A stretch of DNA of 64,000 bases from Alphaproteobacteria bacterium 65-37 (lineage in GTDB: Bacteria > Pseudomonadota > Alphaproteobacteria > Reyranellales > Reyranellaceae): NCBI GenBank assembly GCA_001897995.1, contig MKRV01000236.1:1-64000 (forward strand). The letters run 5' to 3'. The notes beneath the pieces were generated by a model, which was not told the DNA's origin, did no database searches, and saw only the letters and a list, made by a program, of their open reading frames with translations. This document shows positions 52,706 through 64,000 of this stretch, piece after piece (the stretch's first letter is position 1; each line of letters starts with the position of its first letter). The translations under genes were made by a program, and so were the position numbers.

Positions 52706-54261
52706 TGCGACAAGCCCTTTCCAGAACGGTGCCGGCGCTGGCACTGGCCGCGGCAATGGCCACCGCATTGGCCGCCTGTTCGGTCGGCCCGGACTTCGTA
52801 GCGCCGGAAGGCCCCAAGACGTCGGGCTATCTGCCCGACCAAAAGACCAACCTGATCGCCGCCGGGATCCCGGGCGGCGAGGCGCAGCGCATCGTGCAGG
52901 AGATGGACATTCCCGGCCAGTGGTGGGCCGTGTTCCAGTCGCCGCAGCTCAACAGCCTGATCGAGCGGTCGTTGACGGCCAATCCCGACGTCCGCGCCGC
53001 CGCCGCCGCGCTCAAGGTCGCGCAGCTCAACGCCCGCGCCCAGCGCGCGACCCTCTTTCCCACCATATCGGCGGGCCTCACCGGATCGCAGAACCAGACG
53101 GCGACCATCCTGCAGACGCCGCTCGCCAACCAGGAGCTGACGATCTTCGGCCTGTTCACCGCCGGCCTGCAGATCACCTACGCGCTGGACATCTGGGGCG
53201 GCAACCGCCGGCAGATCGAATCGCTCGATGCGCTGGCCGAGGCGCAGTGCTTCCAGCTCGAAGGCACCTACCTCTCGCTCGCCTCCAACGTCGTCGCCGC
53301 AGCCATCCTGGAAGCCTCGCTACGCGCCCAGGTCGAAGCGACCAAGCGCATCATCGCAGCGCAGCGTGAAACGCTCGGCATCCTGACGCAGCAATCCGGC
53401 CTCGGCGCCATTCCCGGCGCCGACGTCGCCACGCAGCAGGCCGCCCTGGCGCAATCCGAGGCGACTCTGCCGCCGCTGCAGAAGGCCTTGGCGCAGCAGC
53501 GCAACCTGATGGCCAACCTGGTCGGGCGACTGCCGAGCAACGCGGTCGCCGAGCACTTCGAGCTCGCCGACCTCAAGCTGCCCGCCGACCTGCCGCTCAG
53601 CCTGCCGTCCAAACTGGTCGAGCAGCGCCCCGACGTGCGCGCTGCCGAAGCCAACCTGCATTCGGCCAGCGCCCTCGTCGGCGTGGCGATCGCCAATCAG
53701 CTGCCACAGCTCACCCTGAGCGCCAGCGTCACCGCCAACTCCCTCACCCTCGATTCGCTGTTCGGGTCGGGCCTCGCGGGAACGGTGGCAGGGTTCAACC
53801 TCCAGCAGACCGTGCTCGACGGCGGCGCGCTCTACGCCAAGAAGAAGGGCGCGCAGGCCGGCCTGGAACAGGCCGGCGCGCAGTATCAATCGACCGTGCT
53901 GGCCGCCTTCCGCAACGTCGCCGACACGCTGAACGCCCTCGAATACGACGCTATCACGCTCAAGGCCGCGGTCGACGCCGAGCGTGCCGCGGCCACCAGC
54001 CTCACCATCGCGCGCAAGCGCCTCGAACTCGGCGACACGACCTATGTCTTCGTGCTGATCGCCGAGCTCACCTACCAGCAGGCCATCCTCAACCGCATCC
54101 AGGCCCAGGCGGCGCGACTCACCAATACGGCGGCACTGTTCCAGGCGCTGGGCGGCGGCTGGTGGAACCGCGATACGACGCCGACCGCCAGCGTCCGCTC
54201 GGCATGCCGGCCGCCGGCGGCAACGCCGGCCAAGGCGCCGTTGCAGGCGGCGGCGCGCTGA
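52702..54261 (+). CDS. Outer-membrane efflux channel lipoprotein (NodT/TolC family)
   Basis: A 519-residue RND-associated channel. It has a lipoprotein signal with lipobox LAAC (Cys26) then SVGPDFVAPEG, the family start. Two repeated efflux domains follow, with alpha-helical barrels (VKVAQLNARAQRATLFPTIS-like LKVAQLNARAQRATLFPTIS) and the DLPLSLPSKLVEQRPDVRAAEANL hallmark. It completes the tripartite pump with the two genes upstream. It may also serve the CusBA and 55852 pumps, which lack their own channel here. Confidence 0.92.
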   Translation: MMRQALSRTVPALALAAAMATALAACSVGPDFVAPEGPKTSGYLPDQKTNLIAAGIPGGEAQRIVQEMDIPGQWWAVFQSPQLNSLIERSLTANPDVRAAAAALKVAQLNARAQRATLFPTISAGLTGSQNQTATILQTPLANQELTIFGLFTAGLQITYALDIWGGNRRQIESLDALAEAQCFQLEGTYLSLASNVVAAAILEASLRAQVEATKRIIAAQRETLGILTQQSGLGAIPGADVATQQAALAQSEATLPPLQKALAQQRNLMANLVGRLPSNAVAEHFELADLKLPADLPLSLPSKLVEQRPDVRAAEANLHSASALVGVAIANQLPQLTLSASVTANSLTLDSLFGSGLAGTVAGFNLQQTVLDGGALYAKKKGAQAGLEQAGAQYQSTVLAAFRNVADTLNALEYDAITLKAAVDAERAAATSLTIARKRLELGDTTYVFVLIAELTYQQAILNRIQAQAARLTNTAALFQALGGGWWNRDTTPTASVRSACRPPAATPAKAPLQAAAR

Positions 54262-54264
54262 TCC

Positions 54265-55587
54265 TCAGATCTTGCCGTCGCCGTCCAGGAAGCCGTGCTT
54301 GCGCGTGTCGGGCATCCAGAGCGCCGCCAGCAGGCTGACGAACACCATCGCCGCGACGTACCAGGGGAAGACGCCCTCGATACCACTGGCCTTCATCTGC
54401 AAGGCGACCGCTTCGGCCGTGCCGCCGAAAATGGCGTTGGCGATGGCATAGGGCAGGCCGACCCCCAGCGCACGCACCTCCGGCGGGAACAGCTCGGCCT
54501 TCGCCACGCCGCTGACCGAGGTGTAGAAACTGCCGAACAGCAGGCCGACGGTGATCAGGGCGAAGGCCGCCAGGGGACTGGTGACGCCGGCCAGCAGCGA
54601 GTAGAGCGGCACCACGCCCAGGCAGCCCAGGCCGGCGAAGAGCAGCAGGTTGCGCTTGCGGCCGATGCGGTCAGACAGGCTGCCGAACAGCGGCTGCACC
54701 AGCATGAAGACGATCAGCACCGGCGTCATGACGGCGGTCACCGTGGTCGCCGGCATCTTGGCGGTGTTGACGAGGTATTTCTGCATGTAGGTCGAGAAGG
54801 CGTAGAAGTAGAGCGAGCCGCCCATTGTCAGGCCGAGCGTGATCAGCACCGATTTCGTGTAGGGCAGCAGACCGCGCAGCGAGCCCGTCTCCTTGTGCTT
54901 CATGGCTTCGGCCGAAGCCGTCTCCTGCAAGGTGCGACGCAGGAGCATGGCCACGATGGCGCCGACCGCGCCGATCGCGAACGGGATGCGCCAGCCCCAG
55001 GCCTTGAGCTGATCGACGGTCAGCAGTTGCTGCAGCACGAACAGCACCAGCACCGCCAGCAGCTGTCCGCCGATCAAGGTCACGTACTGGAAGGATGACA
55101 GGAAGCCGCGATTTCGCGGGCTCGCCACCTCGCTCATGTAGGTCGCCGCGGTGCCGTACTCGCCGCCGACCGACAGGCCCTGCGCGATGCGGGCGATCAG
55201 CATCAAGGCGGCGGCCGCCATGCCGATGTCGTCCACGGTCGGCAGGCAGGCGATCATCAGCGAGCCGGCACACATCAGCAGCACCGAGGACACCATCGAG
55301 ACCTTGCGGCCCTTCGTGTCGGCGATCCAGCCGAACAGCCAGCTGCCCAGCGGACGCATGAAGAAGCCGATCGCGAAGATCACCGCGGCGTAGAGCAGCT
55401 GGGTGGTCTCGCTGGCACCCTTGGGTGAGAAGGAGGCCGCGAAATAGATCGAGGTGAAGGCGTAGGTATAGAAGTCGTACCACTCGACGAGATTGCCGGA
55501 CGAGGCGCCGACGATGGCCCTGATGCGGAGCAGGTTCTGACGGCGCTCCTCGGCCTTGTCGAAATCGTTGGAAGCAATCGCGGTCAT
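54265..55587 (-). CDS. MHS-family MFS transporter (KgtP/ShiA-like)
   Basis: A 440-residue 12-helix symporter starting at the ATG at 55585-55587. The MHS signature is clear: NLVEWYDFYTYAF, GWIADTKGRKVSM and ARIAQGLSVGGEYG in the first half, LSDRIGRKRNLLLF in the second. The family imports carboxylates such as 2-oxoglutarate, shikimate or aromatic acids with H+. It is convergent with the channel gene (3 bp between stops) and divergent from the 55852 pump, with an inverted repeat between them. Substrate unknown. Confidence 0.9.
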   Translation of the reverse strand: MTAIASNDFDKAEERRQNLLRIRAIVGASSGNLVEWYDFYTYAFTSIYFAASFSPKGASETTQLLYAAVIFAIGFFMRPLGSWLFGWIADTKGRKVSMVSSVLLMCAGSLMIACLPTVDDIGMAAAALMLIARIAQGLSVGGEYGTAATYMSEVASPRNRGFLSSFQYVTLIGGQLLAVLVLFVLQQLLTVDQLKAWGWRIPFAIGAVGAIVAMLLRRTLQETASAEAMKHKETGSLRGLLPYTKSVLITLGLTMGGSLYFYAFSTYMQKYLVNTAKMPATTVTAVMTPVLIVFMLVQPLFGSLSDRIGRKRNLLLFAGLGCLGVVPLYSLLAGVTSPLAAFALITVGLLFGSFYTSVSGVAKAELFPPEVRALGVGLPYAIANAIFGGTAEAVALQMKASGIEGVFPWYVAAMVFVSLLAALWMPDTRKHGFLDGDGKI

Positions 55588-55662
55588 CGTGGGCGTTCCT
55601 CCGCACGCTGTCGTGGATCGATAGCTGACGCCTTGTTGCGACCGACCATACCGCCCCCTCGA

Positions 55663-55700
55663 CACACAAGAAATGCAATGAAACCTGCATCTCTTGTGTG
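55663..55700. promoter_or_regulatory. 38-bp inverted repeat in the MFS/RND divergent promoter
   Basis: CACACAAGA-A-ATGCA (55663-55677) and TGCAT-C-TCTTGTGTG (55686-55700) match at 14 of 15 positions around ATGAAACC. It is 76 bp upstream of the MFS ATG and about 150 bp upstream of the pump ATG. It has no U tract, so an operator for a dimeric regulator is more likely than a terminator. Confidence 0.55.
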
Positions 55701-55851
55701 GTCTGCCTCGACGCATGGATCGCACAGGATGTGAAGCACGAGACGCTGCAGAGAGAATGCACTCACAGTGGTAGTGTGATTGCAGAACTTGTGCCTTAGC
55801 TGCGGCCCAAGGGGAGACGCCGCGCGTTGCGGTGATCGACAGGGGCCGCGG

Positions 55852-58800
55852 ATGCACGCAATCGTCGGGGCTGCGCTACGGCAGCGCATTCTGGTGCTGA
55901 TCCTCAGCGCCGCGCTGATCGTCGGTGGGCTGTTCGCCTACAAGAAGCTGAACATCGAGGCCTATCCCGATCCGGTGCCGCCGCTGGTCGACATCGTCAC
56001 CCAGAATCCCGGCCAGTCTTCGGAAGAGATCGAGCGTTACATCACCATTCCCATCGAAGTGCAGATGGCTGGCCTGCCCTTCGTGAAATCGATCCGCACG
56101 ATCTCATTGGTCGGCCTCTCGGACGTGAAGGTGCAGTTCACCTACGACCTCACCTATCGCGAAGCCGCACAGCTAGTGACCAACCGGCTGTCGCAGCTCG
56201 GGCCGCTGCCCAACGGCGCGCAACCCTTCATCTCGCCGACCAGTCCGATCGGCGAGATCTTCCGCTATCGCGTCGTCGGGCCGCCGGGCTACTCCGTCGC
56301 CGACCTCAAGACCATCCAAGACTGGATCCTGTTACGCCGGCTGAAGGCCGTGCCGGGCGTGATCGACGTCACGACCTGGGGCGGCAAGAGCAAGACCTAC
56401 GACATCACCGTCGATCTCGACCGGCTGATGGCCTATGGGCTGACGCTCAGGCAGGTGCTCGACGCCGTCAATGGCGCCAACAGCAATGTCGGCGCCAACA
56501 CCATCAATCTCGGTCCGCAATCGGCGGTCATCCGCAGCATCGGACAGATCCGTTCGATGGACGACATCGCGCACACGATGCTGACGGTGCGCGACAATGC
56601 GCCGATCACTGTTGCCGACGTGGCGACCATCACGGTCGGGCACGAACCGCGACTGGGCGTCGCCGGACACGACGACAATGACGATGTCGTGCAGGGCATT
56701 GTGCTGATGCGCCGCGGCGCGGAGACCATGCCGACCCTGCGCAGCGTCGAGCGCGAGGTCGACCGCATCAACAGTTCCGACCTGTTGCCGCCTGGCGTCC
56801 GCATCGAGCGCATCTACGACCGCAGCGTCCTGGTCGACGTGACGACCAGCACGGTGCTGCACAACATGGTGATGGGCGTCGTCCTGGTGTTCCTGATCCA
56901 GTGGCTGTTCCTGGGCGACCTGCGCAGCGCCCTGATCGTGTCGGCGACCATTCCCTTCGCCCTGCTCTTCGCCGTGGTGATCCTCGTCTTGAGCGGCGAA
57001 TCGGCCAACCTGCTGTCCATGGGCGCGATCGACTTCGGCATCATCGTCGACGCCACCGTGATCATGGTCGAGAACATCTTCCGCCATCTCGCCGAGGCCA
57101 GTGCGGGACACCGCCCGCGCGGGCCGCTACTCGCGCCGCCGGCGGCGCTGACCGGCAAGCTTGCGATCATCTACGAAGCCTCGAGCGAGGTGACGCAGGC
57201 GATCTTCTTCTCGGCCACCATCATCATCGCGGGCTTCCTGCCGCTCTTCACCCTGTCCGGCGTCGAGGGTCACATCTTCGGACCGATGGCCAAGACCTAC
57301 GCCTTCGCCCTGTTGGGCGGCCTGCTGGCGACGTTCACCGTCTCGCCGGCGCTGGCGGCGATCCTGCTGCCGGAGAAGGTCTCCGAGAAGGAGACGATCG
57401 TCGTGCGCAGCCTGCGCCGCCTCTACAGCCGGCTCATCGACATCGTGATGGCCTGGCGCCTGCCGACCCTGGCGGTCGGCGCAGGCCTCGTGCTTCTCGC
57501 CGGCGCCGCGGCGACCTCGGTCGGCCTCGAGTTCCTGCCGAAGCTCGAGGAGGGCAACATCTGGATGCGCGCCGCCCTGCCGCCCTCGGTGTCGCTCGAT
57601 GAGGGCAACGCCTATGCCAACCGCATGCGCAAGCTGATCAAGAGCTTCCCCGAGGTCGAGACGGTCGTCAGCCAGCATGGCCGGCCGGACGACGGCACTG
57701 ACCCCGACGGCTTCTCCAATGTCGAGTTCTTCGTGCCGCTCAAGCCTGCCCAGAAATGGCGCAAGGGGATGGAGAAGCCGGACCTGATCGCCGAAATGAG
57801 CGACGCGCTGCGCAAAGCCTTCCCCGGCGTCACCTTCGCCTTCTCGCAATACATCCAGGACAACGTGCAGGAGGCAGCCTCCGGCATCGATGCGGAGAAC
57901 GCCATCAAGATCACGGGGCCCGACCTCGCCACCTTGCGCAAGATCGCCGTCGAGATCCGTGGCGTGCTGGAGGGCGTGCGCGGCGTCACCGACATCCAGG
58001 TGCCGCCGCTGCTCGGCCTGCCGACCATCCAGATCGCCATCGATCGCCAGCGCGCGGGGCGCTACGGCCTCTCGCCGGGCGACATCAACGCCACGGTGCA
58101 GGCGGCGGTGGGCGGCCAGGCGGCCGGCGACCTCTACGAGGACGGCAGCGACCGCCACTTCCCGATGCTGGTGCGGCTCGCGCCGCAATATCGCGAGAAT
58201 ATCGATGCGCTGCGCCGCATCGCCGTCGGCGTGCCGGGTTCCAGCGGTGGCGTCGCGCAGGTGCCGCTGAGCGAGGTCGCCAAGATCGGCCTGTCGAGTG
58301 GTGCCTTCTACATCTACCGCGAGCAGCAGGAACGCTACATTCCGGTGAAATTCAGCGTCCGCGGTCGCGATCTCGGCAGCACCGTGCTCGAGGCGCAGGA
58401 CAAAGTCACCGAACAGGTGAGGCTGCCGCCCGGCTATCGGCTGGACTGGGCCGGTGATTTCGTCAATTTCGAGAGCGCCGTGGCGCGGCTCGCCATCGCC
58501 GTGCCGATCGCCATCGCGATCATCCTGCTGCTGCTCTATGTCAGCTTCGGCTCGCTGGTCGACACGCTGATCGCCGGTAGCGCCATTCCCCTGGCGTTGG
58601 TCGGCGGCATCCTGGGGCTGTGGCTGGCCGACATGTCGTTCAGCATCTCGGCCGCCATCGGCTTCGTGGCCCTGTTCGGCATCGCGGCGATGAACGGCAT
58701 CATGGTGGTCGGCTGCTTCAATCGCCTGGTCACAGGCGGCATGGCGCGCGAAGCGGCACTGCGCCGGACATGCGACCTGCAGATGCGGCCGGTCCTGATG

Positions 58801-58992
58801 ACCTGTGTGGCCGCCGCGGTCGGCCTGCTGCCGGCCGCCTTCTCGACCGCGATCGGCAGCCAGGTGCAGCGACCGCTCGCCATCGTCGTGGTGGGCGGCA
58901 TGGTGCTGGCGCCGATCCTGTTCCTCACCGTGCTGCCGGCCCTCATCGGCGCCTTCTCTCGGCGCCGCGTCCCGGCTACATCTCACGTGTGA
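55852..58992 (+). CDS. Second CzcA-like heavy-metal RND pump (orphan paralogue)
   Basis: A 1046-residue pump starting at the ATG at 55852 (MHAIVGAALRQRILVLILSA). It has the same GAIDFGIIVDATVIMVEN signature and nearly the same blocks throughout as the pump at 49538, so the two are close paralogues. Differences cluster in the periplasmic porter (for example HDDNDDVVQG against QNDDNDIVQG). It has no adaptor or channel gene beside it and probably borrows those of the 48238 operon. Its stop overlaps the GTG of the following hydrolase, so the two are coupled. Confidence 0.92.
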   Translation: MHAIVGAALRQRILVLILSAALIVGGLFAYKKLNIEAYPDPVPPLVDIVTQNPGQSSEEIERYITIPIEVQMAGLPFVKSIRTISLVGLSDVKVQFTYDLTYREAAQLVTNRLSQLGPLPNGAQPFISPTSPIGEIFRYRVVGPPGYSVADLKTIQDWILLRRLKAVPGVIDVTTWGGKSKTYDITVDLDRLMAYGLTLRQVLDAVNGANSNVGANTINLGPQSAVIRSIGQIRSMDDIAHTMLTVRDNAPITVADVATITVGHEPRLGVAGHDDNDDVVQGIVLMRRGAETMPTLRSVEREVDRINSSDLLPPGVRIERIYDRSVLVDVTTSTVLHNMVMGVVLVFLIQWLFLGDLRSALIVSATIPFALLFAVVILVLSGESANLLSMGAIDFGIIVDATVIMVENIFRHLAEASAGHRPRGPLLAPPAALTGKLAIIYEASSEVTQAIFFSATIIIAGFLPLFTLSGVEGHIFGPMAKTYAFALLGGLLATFTVSPALAAILLPEKVSEKETIVVRSLRRLYSRLIDIVMAWRLPTLAVGAGLVLLAGAAATSVGLEFLPKLEEGNIWMRAALPPSVSLDEGNAYANRMRKLIKSFPEVETVVSQHGRPDDGTDPDGFSNVEFFVPLKPAQKWRKGMEKPDLIAEMSDALRKAFPGVTFAFSQYIQDNVQEAASGIDAENAIKITGPDLATLRKIAVEIRGVLEGVRGVTDIQVPPLLGLPTIQIAIDRQRAGRYGLSPGDINATVQAAVGGQAAGDLYEDGSDRHFPMLVRLAPQYRENIDALRRIAVGVPGSSGGVAQVPLSEVAKIGLSSGAFYIYREQQERYIPVKFSVRGRDLGSTVLEAQDKVTEQVRLPPGYRLDWAGDFVNFESAVARLAIAVPIAIAIILLLLYVSFGSLVDTLIAGSAIPLALVGGILGLWLADMSFSISAAIGFVALFGIAAMNGIMVVGCFNRLVTGGMAREAALRRTCDLQMRPVLMTCVAAAVGLLPAAFSTAIGSQVQRPLAIVVVGGMVLAPILFLTVLPALIGAFSRRRVPATSHV

Positions 58993-59786
58993 ATGCCGAC
59001 GACCAACTGATCGATCTCTCGGACCGCCGCCTGCGGGTGCGCCGCCTGTCGCCCACCCGGGACGACGGGCTCGACCGCACGACGCTCGTCTTCCTTCACG
59101 AGGGGCTGGGCTGCATCGAAATGTGGCGCGACTTCCCGCAGAAGCTCTGCGACGCCACGCGCTGCCGCGGCATCGTCTACGATCGCACGAGCTACGGCGG
59201 GTCCAGTCCCTGGCCGTCCGATCCCGGCGTCCGCTACATGGAGATCGAGGCCGACGACGTGCTGCCCCGGCTTCTCTCGGCACTGGCCGTCGACGACTGC
59301 GTCCTGGTCGGCCACAGCGACGGCGGCACCATCGCCCTGAACTATGCCGCCCGCGACCCCGAGCCTTTGCGCGCCGTGGTCACCCTGGCGGCGCATGCGA
59401 TCAACGAGCCGGTCTGCGTCGCAGCGATCGAGAAGGCGCGACAGGCCTTTGCCGCAGGCGACCTGCGCCAGCGGCTCGCCAAGTATCACGGCGACAATGT
59501 CGACCGCGCCTTCCGCCTGTGGTCCGACGCTTGGGTGGCGCCGGGATTCGAACCGATGGATGCCGCCGGCCGGCTGCCCGGCGTGCAGGTTCCGTTGCAG
59601 GCGATCCAGGGCGAAGACGATGAATATGGCAGCGAGCTGCAGCTCGGCGTCATCGCCGGCAAGGTCGGCGGCTACTGCGAGACCCGGCTGATTCCCGACT
59701 GCGGGCACAGCCCGCACCTGCAGCAGCCGGCCTATGTGCTGTCCGAAGCCGCCCGCTTCATCGCCCCGTTGGCGTTAGCGGGCTAA
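58989..59786 (+). CDS. Alpha/beta hydrolase
   Basis: A 265-residue enzyme starting at the GTG at 58989, which overlaps the pump stop by 4 bp. It has the oxyanion motif FLHEGLG, nucleophile Ser110 in GHSDGG, and a catalytic His in GHSPHL near the C-terminus. The fold is an esterase/lactonase/haloperoxidase-like alpha/beta hydrolase. No signal peptide is seen, so it is cytosolic. Coupling to a metal-efflux-type pump is surprising and may only reflect compact gene order. Substrate unknown. Confidence 0.85.
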   Translation: MNADDQLIDLSDRRLRVRRLSPTRDDGLDRTTLVFLHEGLGCIEMWRDFPQKLCDATRCRGIVYDRTSYGGSSPWPSDPGVRYMEIEADDVLPRLLSALAVDDCVLVGHSDGGTIALNYAARDPEPLRAVVTLAAHAINEPVCVAAIEKARQAFAAGDLRQRLAKYHGDNVDRAFRLWSDAWVAPGFEPMDAAGRLPGVQVPLQAIQGEDDEYGSELQLGVIAGKVGGYCETRLIPDCGHSPHLQQPAYVLSEAARFIAPLALAG

Positions 59787-60793
59787 AGTCGCTTCAGCTC
59801 GCTGGCGGCTGCCCAGTTCATCTCCGACACGGTCGGGCAGCGTGCCTGGGCGAGCTGGAACTGCTCGCGCGCCTTCTGCTTGTCGCCGCGGCGCACGGCG
59901 TCCATGCCGATGAAGAAGGCAGCCGGACACTTGCCGTTGGTGCGCTTGGCGGCGTCGTCCGATTCGGCGGCGACCTCGAGCTCGCCCGCCGTACCCTTGC
60001 CCAGCAGGAACCGCACGATCGGACCCGGCCATTCGTTCAGGCTCTCTGCGCCGACTTCTTTCGCAAGCGTGGCCCGGGCGTCGCGCTTGGCCCGTACTTG
60101 GGCGGCATAGCGCCAGAGCAGGGGCGCGATCTTCGACCTGAAGGTCGGCCGGCCGTCTAGAGAAGCGCCGAAATCGTCGGCCGCCTGGGCATAGTTGCCA
60201 AGATTGAAGTTGGCATGGCCGCGGAAGAACAGCGCACCGCGGCGCTCGCCTTCAGTCTTGGCATTGGCGAGCGCGCTGTCGAGCAGGCCGAGCGCCCGCG
60301 GGAAGTCGGCGATCTGCATATTGACCTGGGCCTGAGCTACCATCAGCGAGGGATCGCCGGGCTTGCGCGCAAGCGCGCTGTCGAGCGTCCTGAGCGCCGC
60401 GGCGCGGTCGCCGCCGCCCGCCAGGCTGGGCATGGCCAGCGACATCACGACCTGCCAGTCGGACGGCAGGACCCTGCCCATCTCGGCGATGTCCCTCTGG
60501 CTGTCGGCCTCGCGGCCGAGCCGGCTGAACTGGAAGGCACGGATGCTGAGATACATCGACCGGTCGACCGCCGAGAGTTGCGAGGCCGACAGGATCTTGT
60601 TCAGCGAATCGAGGGTTGCATTGGGGCCGGTGGGCGCGCCCCCACCGGGCAGGCCGCGCGACGACCCGCCTGACGAGAAGTCGCGCGCTGTCGGGTCCCA
60701 CGACTCGGTCGCATTGCGCTGCGCGGAGGCTTCGCCGGACAAGGCGAGGACCACGGCGAAAAGCCCGACAAATGGCGTCATCCTGCGATGCAT
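59783..60793 (-). CDS. Secreted TPR-like protein
   Basis: A 336-residue protein with a signal peptide (TPFVGLFAVVLALSGEASA) and then helical repeats with TPR character: ALRTLDSALARKPGDPSLMVAQAQVNMQIADFPRA in pieces such as LDSALARKPGDPSL, GHANFNLGNYAQAADDFGA, and GDKQKAREQFQLAQARC near the end. Three Cys in the C-terminal third could form disulfides. It would act as a periplasmic scaffold. The ATG at 60791-60793 or the one four codons downstream could be the start. Convergent with the hydrolase (4-bp overlap). Confidence 0.75.
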   Translation of the reverse strand: MHRRMTPFVGLFAVVLALSGEASAQRNATESWDPTARDFSSGGSSRGLPGGGAPTGPNATLDSLNKILSASQLSAVDRSMYLSIRAFQFSRLGREADSQRDIAEMGRVLPSDWQVVMSLAMPSLAGGGDRAAALRTLDSALARKPGDPSLMVAQAQVNMQIADFPRALGLLDSALANAKTEGERRGALFFRGHANFNLGNYAQAADDFGASLDGRPTFRSKIAPLLWRYAAQVRAKRDARATLAKEVGAESLNEWPGPIVRFLLGKGTAGELEVAAESDDAAKRTNGKCPAAFFIGMDAVRRGDKQKAREQFQLAQARCPTVSEMNWAAASELKRL

Positions 60794-60905
60794 CGTGCCA
60801 ATCTGACATAAGGGCCCGCAGGCCGCATCCGCCGATTGCCTGTGCAGGCCGGTACCCCTATTTTGCCACCCGACCGCACGAAAACCGACCTCCCAGGAGT
60901 AAGAT

Positions 60906-63593
<2,688 letters not shown>

Positions 63594-63613
63594 CGCCGGA
63601 GGACGCGGAAGCC

Positions 63614-64000
63614 ATGGCGCCAGCTTCTCAAGACGGGGGGCTGGCCGACCGCATGGTCGCCATGGCCCGCAACAACATCCTGGCGAACCACCGCCTGCTC
63701 GGCGCCTGCAAGGCGCTGACGCCGGCGGAGTTCGCCGCTCCGCGCACCAGCTTCTTCCCGTCGCTGCGCGCCACGCTCAATCACATCCTCTGGGTCGACA
63801 CCTACTACATCGACGCGATCGAGCGCGATCCGACGGTGCTCAAGCGTTACAACGATCCGCCGCCCGATTTCGCCGACGGCGGCTCGCTCTATCCGGCCCA
63901 GATCGCCAGCGACCGCCGGTTGCTCGCCTTCTGCGAGCGTCAGACCGCGGCGAGCCTCGGCGAAATGCTGGTCCTGCCGCGGCCCAATCGCACGCCGCCG
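63614..64000 (+). CDS. DinB-family protein (3' end outside window)
   Basis: 129 codons are visible. MVAMARNNILANHRLLGACKAL and SLRATLNHILWVDTYYIDAI are the first two helices of the DinB four-helix bundle, with His in LNHILWVD as the first metal ligand. Family members are thiol- or damage-linked metal-dependent enzymes with mostly unknown substrates. The ATG at 63614 lies 20 bp after the acnA stop, so the two may share a transcript. A start at the later MVAMARNN is also possible. Confidence 0.75.
   Translation, partial: MAPASQDGGLADRMVAMARNNILANHRLLGACKALTPAEFAAPRTSFFPSLRATLNHILWVDTYYIDAIERDPTVLKRYNDPPPDFADGGSLYPAQIASDRRLLAFCERQTAASLGEMLVLPRPNRTPP

Overview
The window reads as chromosomal DNA of a high-GC alphaproteobacterium. 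The evidence is the uniform GC-rich codon use with long antisense shadow frames, GTP cyclohydrolase II carrying a degenerate N-terminal domain, many Tat-type secreted binding proteins, and LivFGHM plus acyl-CoA ligase clusters. A Reyranella/Rhodospirillales-like soil bacterium is a guess, not a demonstration. No tRNA, rRNA, CRISPR array, transposase or phage gene was recognised, and both ends cut through genes.

Layout. 1-4.5 kb: two closely related ferritin-like diiron proteins flank a ferredoxin-type flavin reductase (a likely oxygenase system), a DUF1275 membrane protein and a small secreted protein. 4.5-9.3 kb: an orphan OmpR-type regulator, RibA, a Liv-type binding protein and an exported GH1 glycosidase. 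9.3-21.2 kb: a GntR-family regulator with two identical GTGACATGTCAC operators faces a long co-directional cluster: VOC protein, DUF2817/M14 hydrolase, AMP-forming acyl-CoA ligase, zinc-less MDR oxidoreductase, PaaI-type thioesterase, and a complete oligopeptide-type ABC transporter. This looks like one uptake and catabolism unit of unknown substrate. A perfect 24-bp-arm palindrome lies inside the coding start of one of its ATPases.

21.2-26.5 kb: a Cys-rich small secreted protein with CusB/CusA (the pump has the Cu/Ag methionine triad). 26.5-34.6 kb, all minus strand: an exported PCMT-type methyltransferase, a giant membrane-embedded spermidine-synthase-like protein, a secreted alpha/beta hydrolase, a PhnZ-like HD oxygenase, a PLP-dependent dehydratase, a Nudix hydrolase and a membrane acyltransferase, with 4-bp stop/start overlaps between several of them. 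This is the most unusual neighbourhood.

34.9-46 kb: a LysR regulator, a SpoIIAA-like small protein, a PaaK-like ligase divergent from an AhpD-like protein across a palindromic promoter, then a FadD-LivG-LivH-LivM-LivK-LivF uptake/activation operon. 46-59 kb: a two-component system divergent from a tripartite heavy-metal RND efflux operon, an MHS-family MFS transporter, and a second, closely related RND pump without its own adaptor. 59-64 kb: an alpha/beta hydrolase, a TPR-like secreted protein, aconitase A and the start of a DinB-family protein.
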